Shown: positions 11,267-23,562 of the stretch, one piece after another
Position numbering within the stretch: the first letter of the stretch is position 1
Layout of the letters: each line of letters opens with the position of its first letter
Assembly (NCBI GenBank): GCA_029582165.1
Contig: CM055876.1
Span: forward strand, 21,727,001 to 21,791,000
Length of the DNA stretch: 64,000 bases
From: Portulaca oleracea
Lineage: Eukaryota > Streptophyta > Magnoliopsida > Caryophyllales > Portulacaceae
Direction of reading: 5' to 3'
Program-made: the position numbers and the translations under genes
Notes under the pieces: generated by a model
The model's input: the letters and a program-made list of their open reading frames with translations, nothing else
Told to the model about the DNA's origin: nothing
The model's database searches: none

Positions 11267-12827
11267 GGAAACAATATTGGACTCCTTTTCTTGCTCCTTT
11301 TGTTGGGGTGGCGAATAATAGAAGAAGGTGGCAATGGGGCGATGTGATCTTCTTCTTGTTGATGGTGAAGGAATAAGTGTTCATTCTCCCATCATGTGTA
11401 ACGTACCTATCAAAAAGCCAAGGTCTCCCGAGAAAAATATGACAAGCATCCATAGGTACTACATCACACCATATTTGATCTTTATAACTCTTTCCAATGG
11501 ATAAAGATATAAGCACACGTTTATCAATCTTTATACCCTTCCCATGACTCAACCATTGTATGTTGTAAGGAGAGGGATGAGAACTTACTTCCAACTTCAA
11601 TTTTTCAACCATTATAGTAGAAGCCGCATTAGTACAACTACCACCATCAATAATGAGTGAACATACCTTCCCTTGAACCGTACATCTAGTATGGAAGATA
11701 GTTTCACGTTGCTCCAATTCATTTGGTGTAGAAGCCACGCTTAATGCCCTTCTCAACACAAGTAATTCTCCATCATCCGCTTCTTCTTCATTCTCACTTT
11801 CATGGCAGCTTGGTTCAACATATAAAGCTCTTTGATATTCAACAAGAGAAACTACACGTTTGTTAGGACATTCGGATGCAATATGACCCAACCCTTGGCA
11901 CCTAAAACATCTTCTTGGAGGTAATGTCCTTGATTCTTGGACGTGGGGTTTAGAGGGGGGGTTTTGTGGCTGATTTTGTGAGGTTTTGCCGTAGGGTTTT
12001 TGGGAGGATGGAAGCTGATTTTGTGGAGTTTTGTATTGTGTTTGGGTAGGTGGACGTGTGGTATAAGGTTTGGATTGTGTAGGGTACGTTCTCATGGTAT
12101 CTTTTCCTCTTTCTTTCCTTTGGCTTTCTACTTTCAAGGCCAAAGTACTTAATTCATCCAACGATTGATAAGAATGTAACTCAACTACATTACGTATCCA
12201 ATCATTCAAACCAATTAGGAAACGTACCAAAACTTGTGGCTCATTCTCCTTCAAGTCACAACGCCAAAGGAGATGTTCAAACTCTTTAGTATACTCTTCC
12301 ACCGATTTGGACCCTTGAACTAGCTTTTGAAGCTTGACATAGTTGTCTTGGACGTAACTTTGGGGTAGGAATTTGCTTTGTAATTTGGACTTCATCTTCT
12401 CCCATGAACGTATCTTATCCTTCCCTTTTGCTTGGCGTTTCTTTTGAAGGTTAGTCCACCAAATACTAGCATGCTTCCTCAACTTCAAGGCTACATAGTT
12501 CACTTTTAGCTCATCATTAACTTCTTTCAAATCAAACACACGTTCAACCGTTTGAATCCAATCAAGAAATACCTCCGGATCTAAACTACCATCAAATTCA
12601 GGTATTTCAACTTTAAAATCAAAACGTTCACCTCTTCTTGAGAATGAGCTAGGCGTGCCATATGAAGCATCTTGATCAACATTTAAAGACTCCTTTTGTA
12701 AAGCTCGATTCAAATCCATATAAGTCTTTAATTGTTTTTGCAACATCTCAATTTGCATCCTCATAGCGTCGACATTCTTAGGTGAACTAGATTGAGACTC
12801 TTCCATTTGATTCAATCTTGATGTCAA
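11244..12827 (-). pseudogene. gag: C1 gag and protease (frameshifted at 3' end)
   Basis: 527 codons. An N-terminal coiled-coil-like segment is followed by capsid with EIPEFDGSLDPEVFLDW (75-90), LRKHASIWWTNLQKK (116-130) and EEYTKEFEHLLWRCDLKE (177-194). Next are a Pro/Gln-rich linker, a CX2CX4HX4C knuckle (307-320), a short acidic linker and an aspartic protease with IIDGGSCTNAAS (Asp about 394) and LLGRP-like IFLGRPWLFDRY. The last ~35 residues are out of frame because one base is missing near 11312 and others near 11340, compared with C2. This capsid block is typical of the CRM clade. The start is the first ATG after the PBS leader. Confidence 0.88.
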
Positions 12828-13038
12828 ATATTAGAACTCACGTAGGTAAGGGACGGATTTGGGTAGGTTTGAGTTTGGTTTTAGGGTTCTTTGTGGAGCT
12901 TGGGGTTCTTTATGAATTCTTGATGAATTCTTGATGGGTTCTTTATGAGTTCTTGGAAGAACTCTAGGGTGGCGTGACAAATGGGACGAAAACAAGGTGT
13001 AAAAACATGCAAGAACACGAGGGGTATCAACAAACTAA

Positions 13039-13050
13039 GCTCTGATACCA
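13039..13050 (-). other. Primer-binding site (tRNA-iMet) of C1
   Basis: GCTCTGATACCA on the plus strand, i.e. TGGTATCAGAGC in element sense, four bases inside the 5' LTR. Confidence 0.9.
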
Positions 13051-13054
13051 CTTT

Positions 13055-13903
13055 TGATGCATAATGAATCAAAACAATTCATCATACACGAAAAAGAGAG
13101 AAAAGGATCGTTCACAAGACAGAACTTGTGATTTGTTGAAACCCAAAAAACGAATGAAACGAATGGAATATGGATGAAAGGAACGAATTAGGAAGGCTAC
13201 ACGAGAGTTCTAATGCATATGACTAAAATGACAATCAAGAGAAACAAAAACAAAGCCAAGATCATACCAACAATGAAGAACCACTCGTCAAACGTGAAGA
13301 ACAAGATAGAGATGGCAAATGGAAACCTCCTTGATTGATATAGACACACCACAATCAATTTGATATCCAACTCCTCCTTTGCACCATCCAAGATTGCTCC
13401 CTCTTGGACTAGAAGAGAAGATTTCAATCGAAATCCCCTCAAGGAATTCGAAAACTCTAGCCAAAACTAGAGAGAAAACTAAAGCATAGCAACTTTAGAG
13501 AGATTTGTGTTTATTTTCAATATGAATGAGATGATGAAATGAGGCACCCTAAGGGGGGTATTTATAGTAGAGCCCCTCCCTTTAGGCGTCACCCATCACC
13601 AAGAAAAGGCCTCTTAAGGGCTTACATCATCCTACTCACATATTACATCACTTTAAAGAAAATACAATATCTCCTAAAATACAACTCCAATACTAAAGAT
13701 TCAAAAGCCAAAATGTACATAAAGAATAGCTCTATCATATGGCTGAATGAGAACTTCAAGACTCTTGAGATAAGGAGCTCAAAAATCTCTTAGTGTAGGA
13801 GATACCCGTGATGTCATGTGAGAAACCACTTGAAATGAGTTGTAGAAGGTTTGTGATGTCTTTAAGAGCTTCCTCTTGATGCATTGAAGTATGATATGCA
13901 TCA
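13055..13903 (-). repeat. C1 5' LTR
   Basis: 849 bp; plus-strand ends are TGATGCATAATGAATC and GATATGCATCA. The TATA box (TATTTATA) is at 13559-13566. The element-sense 5' end encodes the C-terminus of integrase in the 3' LTR version; here the corresponding ~148 bp contains the same reading frame. Confidence 0.92.
13559..13566 (-). promoter_or_regulatory. TATA box of C1 5' LTR
   Basis: TATAAATA in element sense followed by a CCCCCC run, as in the other families. Confidence 0.7.
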
Positions 13904-13908
13904 GATGA

Positions 13909-14619
13909 AGAACAAACGCTTCTTGTTGAATGCTTGATGAATTCTTGTTGAATTCTTGATGAATAACACGAAATGGATGATAAATGGATGAATAACGACG
14001 GATAGATGATGGCTTTTGAAGACTCTTGGAAGGATATAGCCACACCACCTTCAAGAGACCTTCAATTCCTTCCTTAGCTAGAAGAAGGGGATGATTCGAA
14101 TCCCACAAAAGAGAAACGAAAAACACCTAGCATGAAAGCTAGAAAGAACACAACATGTGTTTGAAATCTAAAAATTCAATGTGAATGAATTGAATGTGTA
14201 TGAATTGATTTACAAAGCACCTTAGGGGGGTATTTATAGTAGAGGACCCTTCCCTTTGGCGTGTACAACTTCAAGAAACTAGCCCATATTGGCTTACATC
14301 ATTCATCCTAATGCTTACATCATAAAGAAAACAATATACTAAACTATATTACAAATATGAATAACTCCTTGGATTCTCATCCAAACTTAAAGATTCTTGA
14401 ACCATATGAAAGCTCTTGGAATGTAGATTAATCCTCTCTAGGATGACTTCTATGATAGCTTCATGGTCCTTGAATTAAGGAGCAAAAGTATACGACCATT
14501 TGAGTTGATCCCTACCAAGTAGAGAGATATAGAAGAGACTTGAGCTCTTCTTTCTTCTAGGTGAGTATTAGATGTCTCCATGGTTGACCTTGATGCATAA
14601 GGCCATCAATTATGCATCA
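13909..14619 (-). repeat. A0 3' LTR, right part
   Basis: Continuation of 1110-1341 after the C1 insertion. It ends at 14619 with TTATGCATCA; the PPT complement (TACACCCCCGGTTG) follows. A TATA box (TATTTATA) is at 14231-14238. Confidence 0.9.
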
Positions 14620-14662
14620 TACACCCCCGGTTGAAAAAGTTTGCCCTCAAACTTTGGAAAAA

Positions 14663-16166
14663 TCAACTCTCACTTGCCTTCTTCACAAAGACTTTCTTCT
14701 TGAAAGCTTTGAAGTCATCGTAGATTCCTTTGATGAACTTCTTAAACTTTCTTCCGATGATTTCTCGAACACCATAAGACTTGGACTTGCATTTCTTCAC
14801 CGTGAACGTGGGTTGTTCACGTTGCTTCTCACTCCCCAAGTCTATTCTTACCACTTTACCCTTGTCATTTAGCATGAAACAATGTACCTTGATGACTTGG
14901 GCTATTTCATCCTTTCGAATTCTCGGCCTTTCAACCAAGTGATCTAAGTAGATAGCTCTTGGATGCTCATGGAAGATATGCTTCATAGGAAGATTCAAAA
15001 TGTGATGGATACTTGGATCCGTTTCATTCTTCTCCAAATGTATAAGAATAGGATCCTTATACTCTTTATTCCCTCAATACTCCTTTTTCATAATCGACAC
15101 AAGATGGCTTTCTTCCTTCTTAGGCCGTGTGGTATAAGATGGAAGTAGAGATGCATCAAGAGGCATGATATTCCTATCAAGCAACTTTGGTCCTTCCAAC
15201 AAAGTATGACAAGAATCCATAGAAGTAATTTTGCAATCTAATGAATCTTTGCAAATTTTGTAAAAGCAAAGACTTACTAAACTTCTTGGATTGAAATGAA
15301 TGAACTTGTCATGGCTTAACCCTTGCGTAAGGACTACAATATTTTCATAGGAGGCACAACTTTCCTTTTCTTGGTTCAACGAACATACTTCTCCTTTGTT
15401 GGTATAATGAGAGATCTTGCACTCTCTTTGTGGATGTTCATACGCCACACTTGCTTCTTTTGTCACAAGCCATTTTTCCATATGCTCCTCTTCTACCTTT
15501 TCTTCCTCTTTATTCTCCTCCTCATATACGTCAATCCCAATTTCTTCTTCTTTCATGTCAACGCCAACTTCCTCTTCCTTTTCCTCCTCAAATGGTTTGT
15601 GATCATGTGTTTGGTACTCAACCAAAGACACACCTTTCTTCTTGTTAGGACACTCCAAATCAATGTGACCTAAACTTTGGCAATGACAACATCTCATTTG
15701 TCTTTCAACATCGAGAGCTAAAGAACTTAACTCTTCAAAGTTTGTGAGAAGATGATTTACAACAACACGACGAATGTAATCATTAAGACCAAGAGAGTAG
15801 TATACCAAAATGCGTGGATCGTCCTCCTTAAGGCCATTCTTCCATAATTGCCACTTGAACTCTATTGTATAATCAAGTACATCCATGCTCCCTTAACTCC
15901 TTCAAGATTGTTGATGGAGTCACCTTTATGTCGGATGGCAAGAAATCTTCTTGAACTTTCTTCCCATTCTTCTTGTTGGAATGTTTACTCCGTACATAAG
16001 GTGCTTCATATTCAACCTTAGAAGAGTGAACCACACGTGATCTTGTGCTTCTTGATCCCTTTGGAAGAATCCCACAATCTTCCATTTGCTTGGCAAGATC
16101 ATCAATTTGTTGCTTCAAGCATTGTAGCTCACGTTGGGAATTCTGGCTGGACCTTTTGCAATCCAT
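14663..16166 (-). pseudogene. A0 gag-like polyprotein (frameshift and stop)
   Basis: It starts at the ATG at 16166 (MDCKRSSQNSQRE). A frameshift near 15880-15895 (missing bases in the codons for KQGSMD) and a stop near 15073-15075, where sister A5 has an Arg codon, divide it into three pieces. Order: short gag with an RRxCCHCQSLGHIDLEC-type knuckle (the piece reads QMRCCHC), acidic linker, protease relic without an active site, then the EKNETDPSIHH...KGIYDDFKAFKKK tail and stop at 14663. Nearly identical to A5 (61479-62921). Confidence 0.82.
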
Positions 16167-16476
16167 TAGAACCTATCTTGATTCAAAAGATCACAAGAAA
16201 CTCATGGTAGGATGGTTAGCATAGATGGGACGTGAGGGGGAATTGGTTTGATTTGTGTTTGGGCTCACGGGTTCTTTGTGGAGTTTATGATTCTTTATGA
16301 GTTCTTGATGAGTTCTTGATGGGTTCTTGATGAGTTCTTGGAAGAACTTATGGGTGGCGTGTGATGGAGAGATGATGGGGAATGAAATTTTGTGATGGAC
16401 GTGTGATGGGGAACGTGTGGGAGAGGGAAAGATTGTAAAAAGATTGTTTCAAGAACTAAGAGATTCAAACTCCTAA

Positions 16477-16488
16477 GCTCTGATACCA
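16477..16488 (-). other. Primer-binding site (tRNA-iMet) of A0
   Basis: GCTCTGATACCA on the plus strand, four bases from the 5' LTR edge at 16493. Confidence 0.9.
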
Positions 16489-16492
16489 AATT

Positions 16493-16924
16493 TGATGCAT
16501 AATGGGACCAAGGGATGATCTCATTACACAATATCTAAGGATCTTTAAAAACGAAGATAGGAATCTCCTTTCTCAAAGTTCCAGAGAACCAAAAATGGAA
16601 TAGAAATGGATGAAAAGATGGAAAGAACTATGAAAGATGGTTACCAAATGGATAGAAATAATGAACGAATGGACAAACGAATGATGAACGATGATGACGA
16701 ATCAAGCTTGGACGTGTTTGATGAAGAACAAACGCTTCTTGTTGAATGCTTGATGAATTCTTGTTGAATTTTTGATGAATAACACGAAATGGATGATAAA
16801 TGGATGAATAACGACGGATAGATGATGGCTTTTGAAGACTCTTGGAAGGATATAGCCACACCACCTTCAAGAGACCTTCAATTCCTTCCTTTCACCACTA
16901 AGGATGCCAACCGTAGCTAGAAGA
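16493..16924 (-). repeat. A0 5' LTR, truncated
   Basis: Only U5 and part of R remain. At about 16924 (after CTAGAAGAA) the sequence switches to a plus-strand B LTR. Loss of U3 means the element has no promoter. Confidence 0.85.
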
Positions 16925-17304
16925 ATTCATTCAACCATTTGAGGTGGTGTGCCTATATCCTTCAAGAGAGCTTCAAATCGCCATTATCATTCAACCATTC
17001 AAACGACATTCATCAAGAACTCATCAAGAATTCATCAAGAACTCATCAAGCATTCAATCATCTTCATTCGTTCTTCAAACGTTCAAAGAGTGTCGTTCAT
17101 CATCATTCATCAATCGTCATTCCATCGTTCATCAAACTTCCATTTGATCTTGGTAAACGAATTAATCCCTCTTTTCGTTTATCTTCATCCATTATCATTC
17201 ATTTTTGGATCCTTGAGAACTTTGAGAAGCAAGATTCTTATCTTGGTTTTTAAAGATCCTTAAATCATGTGTAATGTGATCATCTTTGATCCCATTATGC
17301 ATCA
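16925..17304 (+). repeat. Family B LTR fragment (3' part)
   Basis: Matches the last ~380 bp of the B1 LTR (22915-23294) and ends GATCCCATTATGCATCA at 17304. It carries the CATCAAGAATTCATCAAGAACTC repeat tract. Its right flank is C2 pol, so it marks a B insertion in C2 whose left part was deleted. Confidence 0.85.
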
Positions 17305-20280
17305 AAGAAGAAGATCACATTGGCCCCATTGCCACCTTCTTCTATTATTCGGCCACCCCAACAAAAGGAGCAAGAAAAGGAGTCCAATATTGTTTCCTTG
17401 CTAAAAGCGGATCAACATGAGTTTCATGAGCAAAAGGAGTTGATTTTGGCGAATTTGCAAGAGGAACAAGCTTCCCCAACTATTGAACACCCACGGCTTG
17501 CCCCCTTGATGAGGAGATTTGGTCATTTGTTTCCAAAAGACATGCCCCACGGCTTGCCACCAAGGAGGGACGTCGAGCATAAGATTGATCTAATTCCGGG
17601 AGCTACATTACCCAACAAGCAAGCATATCGAATGAACCCCAAAGAGTCTCAAGAAGTTCAAAAGCAAGTTGATGAGCTACTCCAAAAGGGTTCAATTCGT
17701 CCAAGTATGAGCCCATGCGCCGTTCCGGTGTTACTAGTTCCAAAGAAAGATGGTACTCAACGTATGTGCATGGATTGTAGGTCCATCAACAAAATCACCA
17801 TCAAATATCGTTTTCCCATTCCACGTTTGGAGGATCTTCTTGATGAACTTTATGGAAGTGTTGTGTTTTCAAAGATCGATTTGAAGAGTGGATATCATCA
17901 AATTCGCATATGTAAAGGAGATGAATGGAAAACGGCTTTCAAAACCAAAGAAGGCTTATATGAATGGTTAGTGATGCCTTTCGGTCTAACAAATGCTCCT
18001 TCTACTTTCATGAGGTTAATGAATCATGTATTGAAACCTTTGATTGGAAAGTGTGTTGTTGTATACTTTGATGACATACTTGTATATAGTAGAAATGAGA
18101 ATGATCATGTAAAGCATATACAGCTAGTTTTGTATATCTTGGAGAAAGAAAAGCTCTACGCAAACTTGGAGAAGTGCTCTTTCTTCTCACCCAAGGTTGT
18201 CTTCCTTGGATATGTGCTCTCCAAAGATGGAATCCACGTCGACCAAGAAAAGATCAAAGCTATCCAAGAATGGCCAACACCAACGAGTATACAAGAGGTA
18301 CGATCATTTCATGGTTTAGCTTCTTTCTATAGAAGATTTATCAAGAATTTCTCTACTATTATGGCTCCTATGACCGAATTGTTGAAGCAAAAGGAGTATT
18401 CTTGGAGTAAAAGCGCTCAATTGGCGTTTGAGAGCATCAAAGAAAAGTTGTGTAACGCACCTCTTCTAGTCTTGCCATGTTTTGACAAAGTATTTGAAGT
18501 AGAAGTGGATGCTAGTGGACTTGGCATTGGTGCTGTCCTTACACAAGAGGGAAGGCCAATTGCTTATTTTAGTGAGAAGTTGAACGAGGCAAAGAGGAAG
18601 TATAGTACATATGATAAAGAGTTCTATGCCATTATAAGAGCTCTTGAGCATTGGAGGCATTATTTGCTAAGTGGAGAGTTCATTCTTCATAGTGATCATG
18701 AAGCTCTCAAATTCATCCAAGGCCAACATAAGCTTAACCCACGCCATGCCAAATGGGTTGAATTTATGCAAGCCTTTCAATTCATGATCAAACACAAAGC
18801 CGGGAACTTGAATAAGGGTGCCGATGCTCTTTCAAGAAGGTACTTACTTACATATATTCTTGATTCTAATGTTGCTGGATTTGAGCATATTAAAGATTTG
18901 TATCAAGATTATCAAGATTTCAAAGAAGTGTATGTTTTGGCGAAGAAACATCCCCATGAAATGTTTCATATTGAAGATGGTTTCCTATTCAAAGGGAATC
19001 AATTATGTATACCAAAGACTTCCTTGCGTGAATTGTTGATTCAAGAGGTCCATGGAGGTGCTTTGGCGGGTCATTTTGGTATATAGAAGACTTATTTGAT
19101 GTTGAGAGATTATTACTTTTGGCCAAGTATGGTGAAAGATGTTGGGCATATTGTGAAGAGATGTGGTACGTGCAATCTTGCCAAGTCACATGTGTTACCT
19201 CAAGGCTTATATACACCTCTACCTATCCCATATCATCCTTGGGAAAATGTGAGTTTAGACTTCGTTGTGGGTCTACCTCGAACTCAAAGAGGTAAAGATT
19301 CTATTATGGTGGTTGTAGATCGATTTTCAAAGATGGCGCATTTTGTACCTTACAACACTACATAAGATGCTACGAGAGTTGCTACTTTATACTTTGATGA
19401 GATTGTTAAGTTGCATGGTATACCCAAGACTATGGTGAGTGATAGAGACTCTAAGTTTCTAAGTCACTTTTGGGTTACTCTTTGGAAGAAGATGGGAACA
19501 AAGCTCAAATTTAGCACGGCATGTCATCCCCAAACGGATGGACAAACTAAAGTTGTCAACCGTACATTGGGAGCTTTATTACGAGCTTTGGTGAGCAAAG
19601 ATAAGAAAAGTTGGGATACTTTGCTAAGTCATGCTGAATTTGCTTGTAATCGGAGTCCAAATCGAGCTACAAAGTTATCTCCATTTGAAGTTGTGTATGG
19701 TAAGAACCCTCTCAAGCCCATGGATTTATCTCCTATATCTACATCAACTAAATTCAGTTTTGAAGCTAATAAGAGAGTGGAGGAGATTAAGAAGTTACAT
19801 GAGGAAGTTCGTGAAAAGATCATGAGGTATACTCAAAGGGTTGAAGAGAAGGTCAATCAAAAGAGGAAGAAGGTTATTTTCAAACCTGGAGACATGGTAT
19901 GGATTCACCTCAAGAAAGAAAGGTTTCCCAATAGAAGAAAAGGGAAATTGAAACCAAGAAGTGATGGTCCTTTTGAGGTTATTGAGAAGATCGGAGATAA
20001 TGCTTACAAGTTGAAGTTAGATGATGGTTATGAGGGAAGTTGTACTTTCAATGTAAGTGATCTCAAACCTTATTATCAAGAAGGAGAAGATATTCCAAGT
20101 TTGAGGGCAAACTTTTCTCAAGAAGGGGTGAATGATGCATATCATACTTCAATACATCAAGAGGAAGCTCTTAAAGACATCACAAACCTTCTACAAGTCA
20201 TTTCAAGTGGTTTCTCACATGACATCACGGGTATCTCCTACACTAAGAGATTTTTGAGCTCCTTATCTCAAGAGTCTTGA
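17305..20280 (+). pseudogene. pol: C2 pol: RT, RNase H, integrase (two stops, mutated IN)
   Basis: One frame throughout. RT ([23 protein letters not shown]), RNase H (VDASG, LHSDHEAL), integrase zinc domain (HH near 19060, CGTCN near 19165), integrase core (LDFVVGLP, SDRDSKF), the GPF-type C-terminal module (DGPFEVIEKIGDNAYKL near 19965) and NVSDLKPYY. No chromodomain follows; the frame runs on across the LTR start at 20133 and ends about 148 bp inside it. Stops: TAG at 19084-19086 and TAA at 19363-19365. The integrase catalytic Glu is Lys (DGQTKVVNR; sister copies have TEVVNR). Coding into the 3' LTR is a hallmark of CRM elements. Confidence 0.88.
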
Positions 20281-20980
20281 AGTTCTCATTCAGCCATATG
20301 ATAGAGCTATTCTTTATGTACATTTTGGTTTTTGAATCTTTAGTATTGGAGTTGTATTTTAGGAGATATTGTATTTTCTTTAAAGTGATGTAATATGTGA
20401 GTGGGATGATGTAAGCCCTTAAGGGGCCTTTTCTTGGTGGGAGGTGACGCCTAAAGGGGGAGGATTTCTTATAAATAGACCCCCTTAGGTCCTTTGTAAG
20501 ATATCTCATTCATATTGAAAATAAACACAAATCTCTCTAAAGTTGCTATGCTTTAGTTTTCTCTCTAGTTTTGGCTAGAATTCGAAATCCCTTTGGGTTT
20601 TCGTGTGGAATCTTCTCTTCTAATCCAAGATTGAGCATTCTTGGGTGGTGTAAAGGAGGAGTAGGAGCTCTTGAAGATTGTGGTGTGGCTGTAGCAATTG
20701 GAGAGGCTTCGTTGCTCATTCTATCAAGTTCTTTTTCACGTCTCTCGTTTGGTTCTTTTGAATTGGTACGTTTTTGGTTTTATCTTTTGAATTCTCTTGG
20801 TTGTCATGCATGTCTAATCATTAGAACTCTCGTTGAGCCTTCCATAATTCGTTCCTTTCATTCACATTTCATTCGATCCATTCGTTTTTGAGGTTTCAAC
20901 AAATCACAAGTTCTATCTTGTGAACGATCGTTTTCTTTCATTTCGTGTATGATGGATTGTTTTTGATTCATTATGCATCA
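20133..20980 (+). repeat. C2 3' LTR
   Basis: 848 bp, TGATGCATATC to GATTCATTATGCATCA. A TATA box (TATAAATA) is at 20470-20477. Upstream is the purine-rich AAGAAGGGGTGAA PPT and, at 20097-20114, the AAGTTTG/CAAACTT hairpin. Confidence 0.92.
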
Positions 20981-22265
20981 TTGCTCCTTTTGTTGGGGTG
21001 GCCGAATGATAGAAGAAGGTGGCAAAGGGGCCAATGTGATCTTCTTCTTGTTGATGGTGAAGGAATAAGTGTTCATTCTCCCATCATGTGTGACGTACCT
21101 ATCAAAAAGCCAAGGTCTCCCAAGCAAAATATGGCAAGCATCCATTGGTATTACATCACACCATATTTGATCTTTATAACTCTTCCCAATGAATAAAGAT
21201 ACAAGCACACGTTTATCAATCTTAATACCCTTCCCATGACTCAACCATTGTATATTGTAAGGAGAGGGATGAGAACTCACTTCTAACTTCAATTTTTCAA
21301 CCATTGTAGTGGAAGCCGCATTAGTACAACTACCACCATCTATAATGAGTGAACATACCTTCCCTTGAACCGTACACCTAGTATGGAAGATAGTTTCATG
21401 TTGCTCCAATTCATTTGGTGTAGAAGCCACGCTTAATGTCCTCCTCAACACAAGTAATTCTCCATCATCCGCTTCTTCCACATTTTCCTCTTCATAAACG
21501 TCATTCTCCTCCTCAAGTTGCTCTTCTTCATATTCACTTTCATGGAAACTTGGTTCAACATATAAAGCACTTTGATACTCAACAAGAGAGACTACACGCT
21601 TGTTAGGACATTCGGATGCAATATGGCCCAATCCTTGGCACCTAAAACATCTTCTTGGAGGCAATGTCCTTGGTTCGTGGACATGGGGTTTGGATGGGGG
21701 ATTTTGTGGCTGATTTTGTTGGGTTTTTCCGTAGGGTTTTTGGGAGGATGGGGGCTGATTTTGTGGAGTTTTGTATTGTGTTTGGGAAGGTGGACGTGTG
21801 GTATAAGGTTTGGATTGCGTAGGGTATGTTCTCATGGTATCTTTTCCTCTTTCTTTCCTTTGCCTTTCTACTTTCAAGGCCAAAGTACTTAATTCATCCA
21901 ATGATTGATAAGGATGTAACTCAACAATATTACGTATCCAATCATTTAAACCAATTAGAAAACGTACCAAAACTTGTGGCTCATTCTCCTTCAAATCACA
22001 ACGCCAAAGGAGATGTTCAAACTCCTTGGTATACTCTTCCACTGCTTTGGATCCTTGAACTAACTTTTGGAGCTTGACATAATTGTCTTGGACGTAGCTT
22101 TGGGGTAGAAACTTGCCTTGTAATTTGGACTTCATCTTTTCCCATGAACGAATTTTGTCCTTTCCCTTTGCTTGTCGCTTCTTTTGCAAGTTAGTCCACC
22201 AAATAGAAGCATGCTTTCTCAACTTCAATGCTACATACTTCACTTTTAGTTCATCATTAACTTCT
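20981..22265 (-). pseudogene. gag: C3 gag-protease, 3' part
   Basis: Minus-strand frame (421 codons to 22243) covering capsid from YVALKLRKHASIWW, the linker, the CX2CX4HX4C knuckle (CFRCQGLGHIASEC), a Glu-rich insert longer than in C1, and protease (IIDGGSCTNAAS, LLGRPWLFDRY). It is cut at 20981 by C2 and at 22265 by B1; the N-terminus continues at 28860-29100. CTTCT at 22261-22265 is the TSD of B1. Confidence 0.86.
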
Positions 22266-23294
22266 TGATGTATATTTGCCTAGCTATATACATCAAGGCC
22301 TAGCTAAAGGACCTCAATCCAGCTAGAAGCTACAAATGTCGCCTTGGGTATCAACAACTACAAGGGTTTATTAGCTCAAGGAAGAAAGCATGAAGGACCT
22401 TGATGGTATTCTAGCTTACATGGAGTTACTCTCACATTTGGAGGACATCAATGAGCATAAATAACTCTCAAGTCCTTATTGAGAAGTCATCTCTCACGAC
22501 AGCAAAGGACTCCATCAAGTACAGTTCGATATTTTGCTCTATAACTCTAGATCCATACATCTATTGAGGAAATTATCAAAAGACAGATTGGAGCTCTTTC
22601 AATAAGCTTTCCAATGGTTTTTGAATCAATGAAAATGGACAAGTATTGAAGGAGTTATAGCAATTTCTTTCTATAGTTGTATTTTAGAGTTTATGATGTC
22701 ATAAATAGGATATATGATGTAATAGTTGATTCTTGGTTTCTTGAACCCTAAGTACACGTCCAAGGGGTCCCTAAAGTAGTATAAATAGACCCCCTAGGGT
22801 GCCATTGTATTCATTCAATTCAAGTCATTCAATAAATCAAAAACAAACACAAGGTGTTGTTTTCTCTCTAGTTTTGTGCTAGAGCTTTCGTTTCTCTTGG
22901 TGAAAGGAAGGAATTGAAGAGTCTTGAAGGTGGTGTGCCTATATCCGTCAAGTGCTTCAAATCGCCATTATCATTCAACCATTCAACGACATTCATCAAG
23001 AATTCATCAAGAACTCATCAAGCATTCAATCATCTTCATTCGTTCTTCAAACGTTCAAAGAGTGTCGTTCATCATCATTCATCATTCGTCATTCCATCAT
23101 TCGTCATTCATCCATCGTTCATGAAACTTCCATTTGATCTTGGTAAACGAATTAATCCCTCTTTTCGTTTATCTTCATCCATTATCATTCATTTTTGGAT
23201 CCTTGAGAACTTTGAGAAGCAAGATTCTTATCTTGGTTTTTAAAGATCCTTAAATCGTGTGTAATGTGATCATCTTTGATCCCATTATGCATCA
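22266..23294 (+). repeat. B1 5' LTR
   Basis: 1,029 bp, TGATGTATATTTG to CCCATTATGCATCA. The TATA box (TATAAATA) is at 22780-22787, followed by GACCCCC. The first 30 bases are an inverted repeat (TGATGTATAT ... ATATACATCA). Confidence 0.92.
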
Positions 23295-23298
23295 AAAT

Positions 23299-23310
23299 TG
23301 GTATCAGAGC
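23299..23310 (+). other. Primer-binding site (tRNA-iMet) of B1
   Basis: TGGTATCAGAGC four bases after the LTR end. Confidence 0.9.
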
Positions 23311-23562
23311 TTAGGAGATTGATTCTCTTAGTTCTTGATCCATCTTTTCACCATCTTTCCATCACAAACCCATCCCCACCATTTCCCCATCATCACGCCA
23401 CCCATGAGTTCTTCCAAGAACTCATAAAGAACTCATAAAGAACCATAAACTCCACAAAGAACCCATAGCCCAAACACAACCCGCCCCAAATACAAACCTC
23501 TCTCGTCCTTTACCAATCCAAAACCCCTAAACCATGAATCTTGCAATCTTTTTGCACCAAGA

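Larger units (their letters stand above)
1342..13903 (-). mobile_element. Element C1: CRM-like gag-pol retrotransposon, interrupted by A1
   Basis: On the minus strand it has a truncated 3' LTR (1342-1907), pol (9311-11266), gag (11244-12827), PBS (13039-13050) and a full 5' LTR (13055-13903). It is flanked by GATGA duplications. A1 is inserted in the integrase region at 9310/9311. A later deletion joined C1's 3' LTR to A1's 5' LTR at about 1907, removing the rest of integrase. This is the best source of the C-family gag and RT order in the window. Confidence 0.88.
1110..16924 (-). mobile_element. Element A0: non-autonomous family A retrotransposon, split by C1
   Basis: On the minus strand it has a 3' LTR (1110-1341 plus 13909-14619), PPT side (ACCCCCGGTTG, from 14620), gag-like frame (14663-16166), PBS (16477-16488) and a truncated 5' LTR (16493-16924). 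Its 3' LTR is split by C1 with a GATGA target duplication. The 5' LTR lost its U3, including the TATA region, where it is fused to a plus-strand B LTR at about 16924. It lies in B-element RT sequence on the left (934-1109). Confidence 0.85.
17305..20980 (+). mobile_element. Element C2: CRM-like element lacking its 5' half
   Basis: Pol from the end of protease through integrase (17305-20280) with a full 3' LTR (20133-20980). Gag, PBS and 5' LTR are missing, replaced by the B LTR fragment. The right flank (TTGCTCC) is C3 gag-PR on the minus strand, so C2 inserted into C3. Confidence 0.88.

Noticed and set aside
22266..22295. Classical DNA transposon (terminal inverted repeats TGATG...CATCA)
   Set aside because: The inverted termini belong to LTRs with PBS, PPT, pol and 5-bp TSDs; no transposase or DNA-transposon structure is present.
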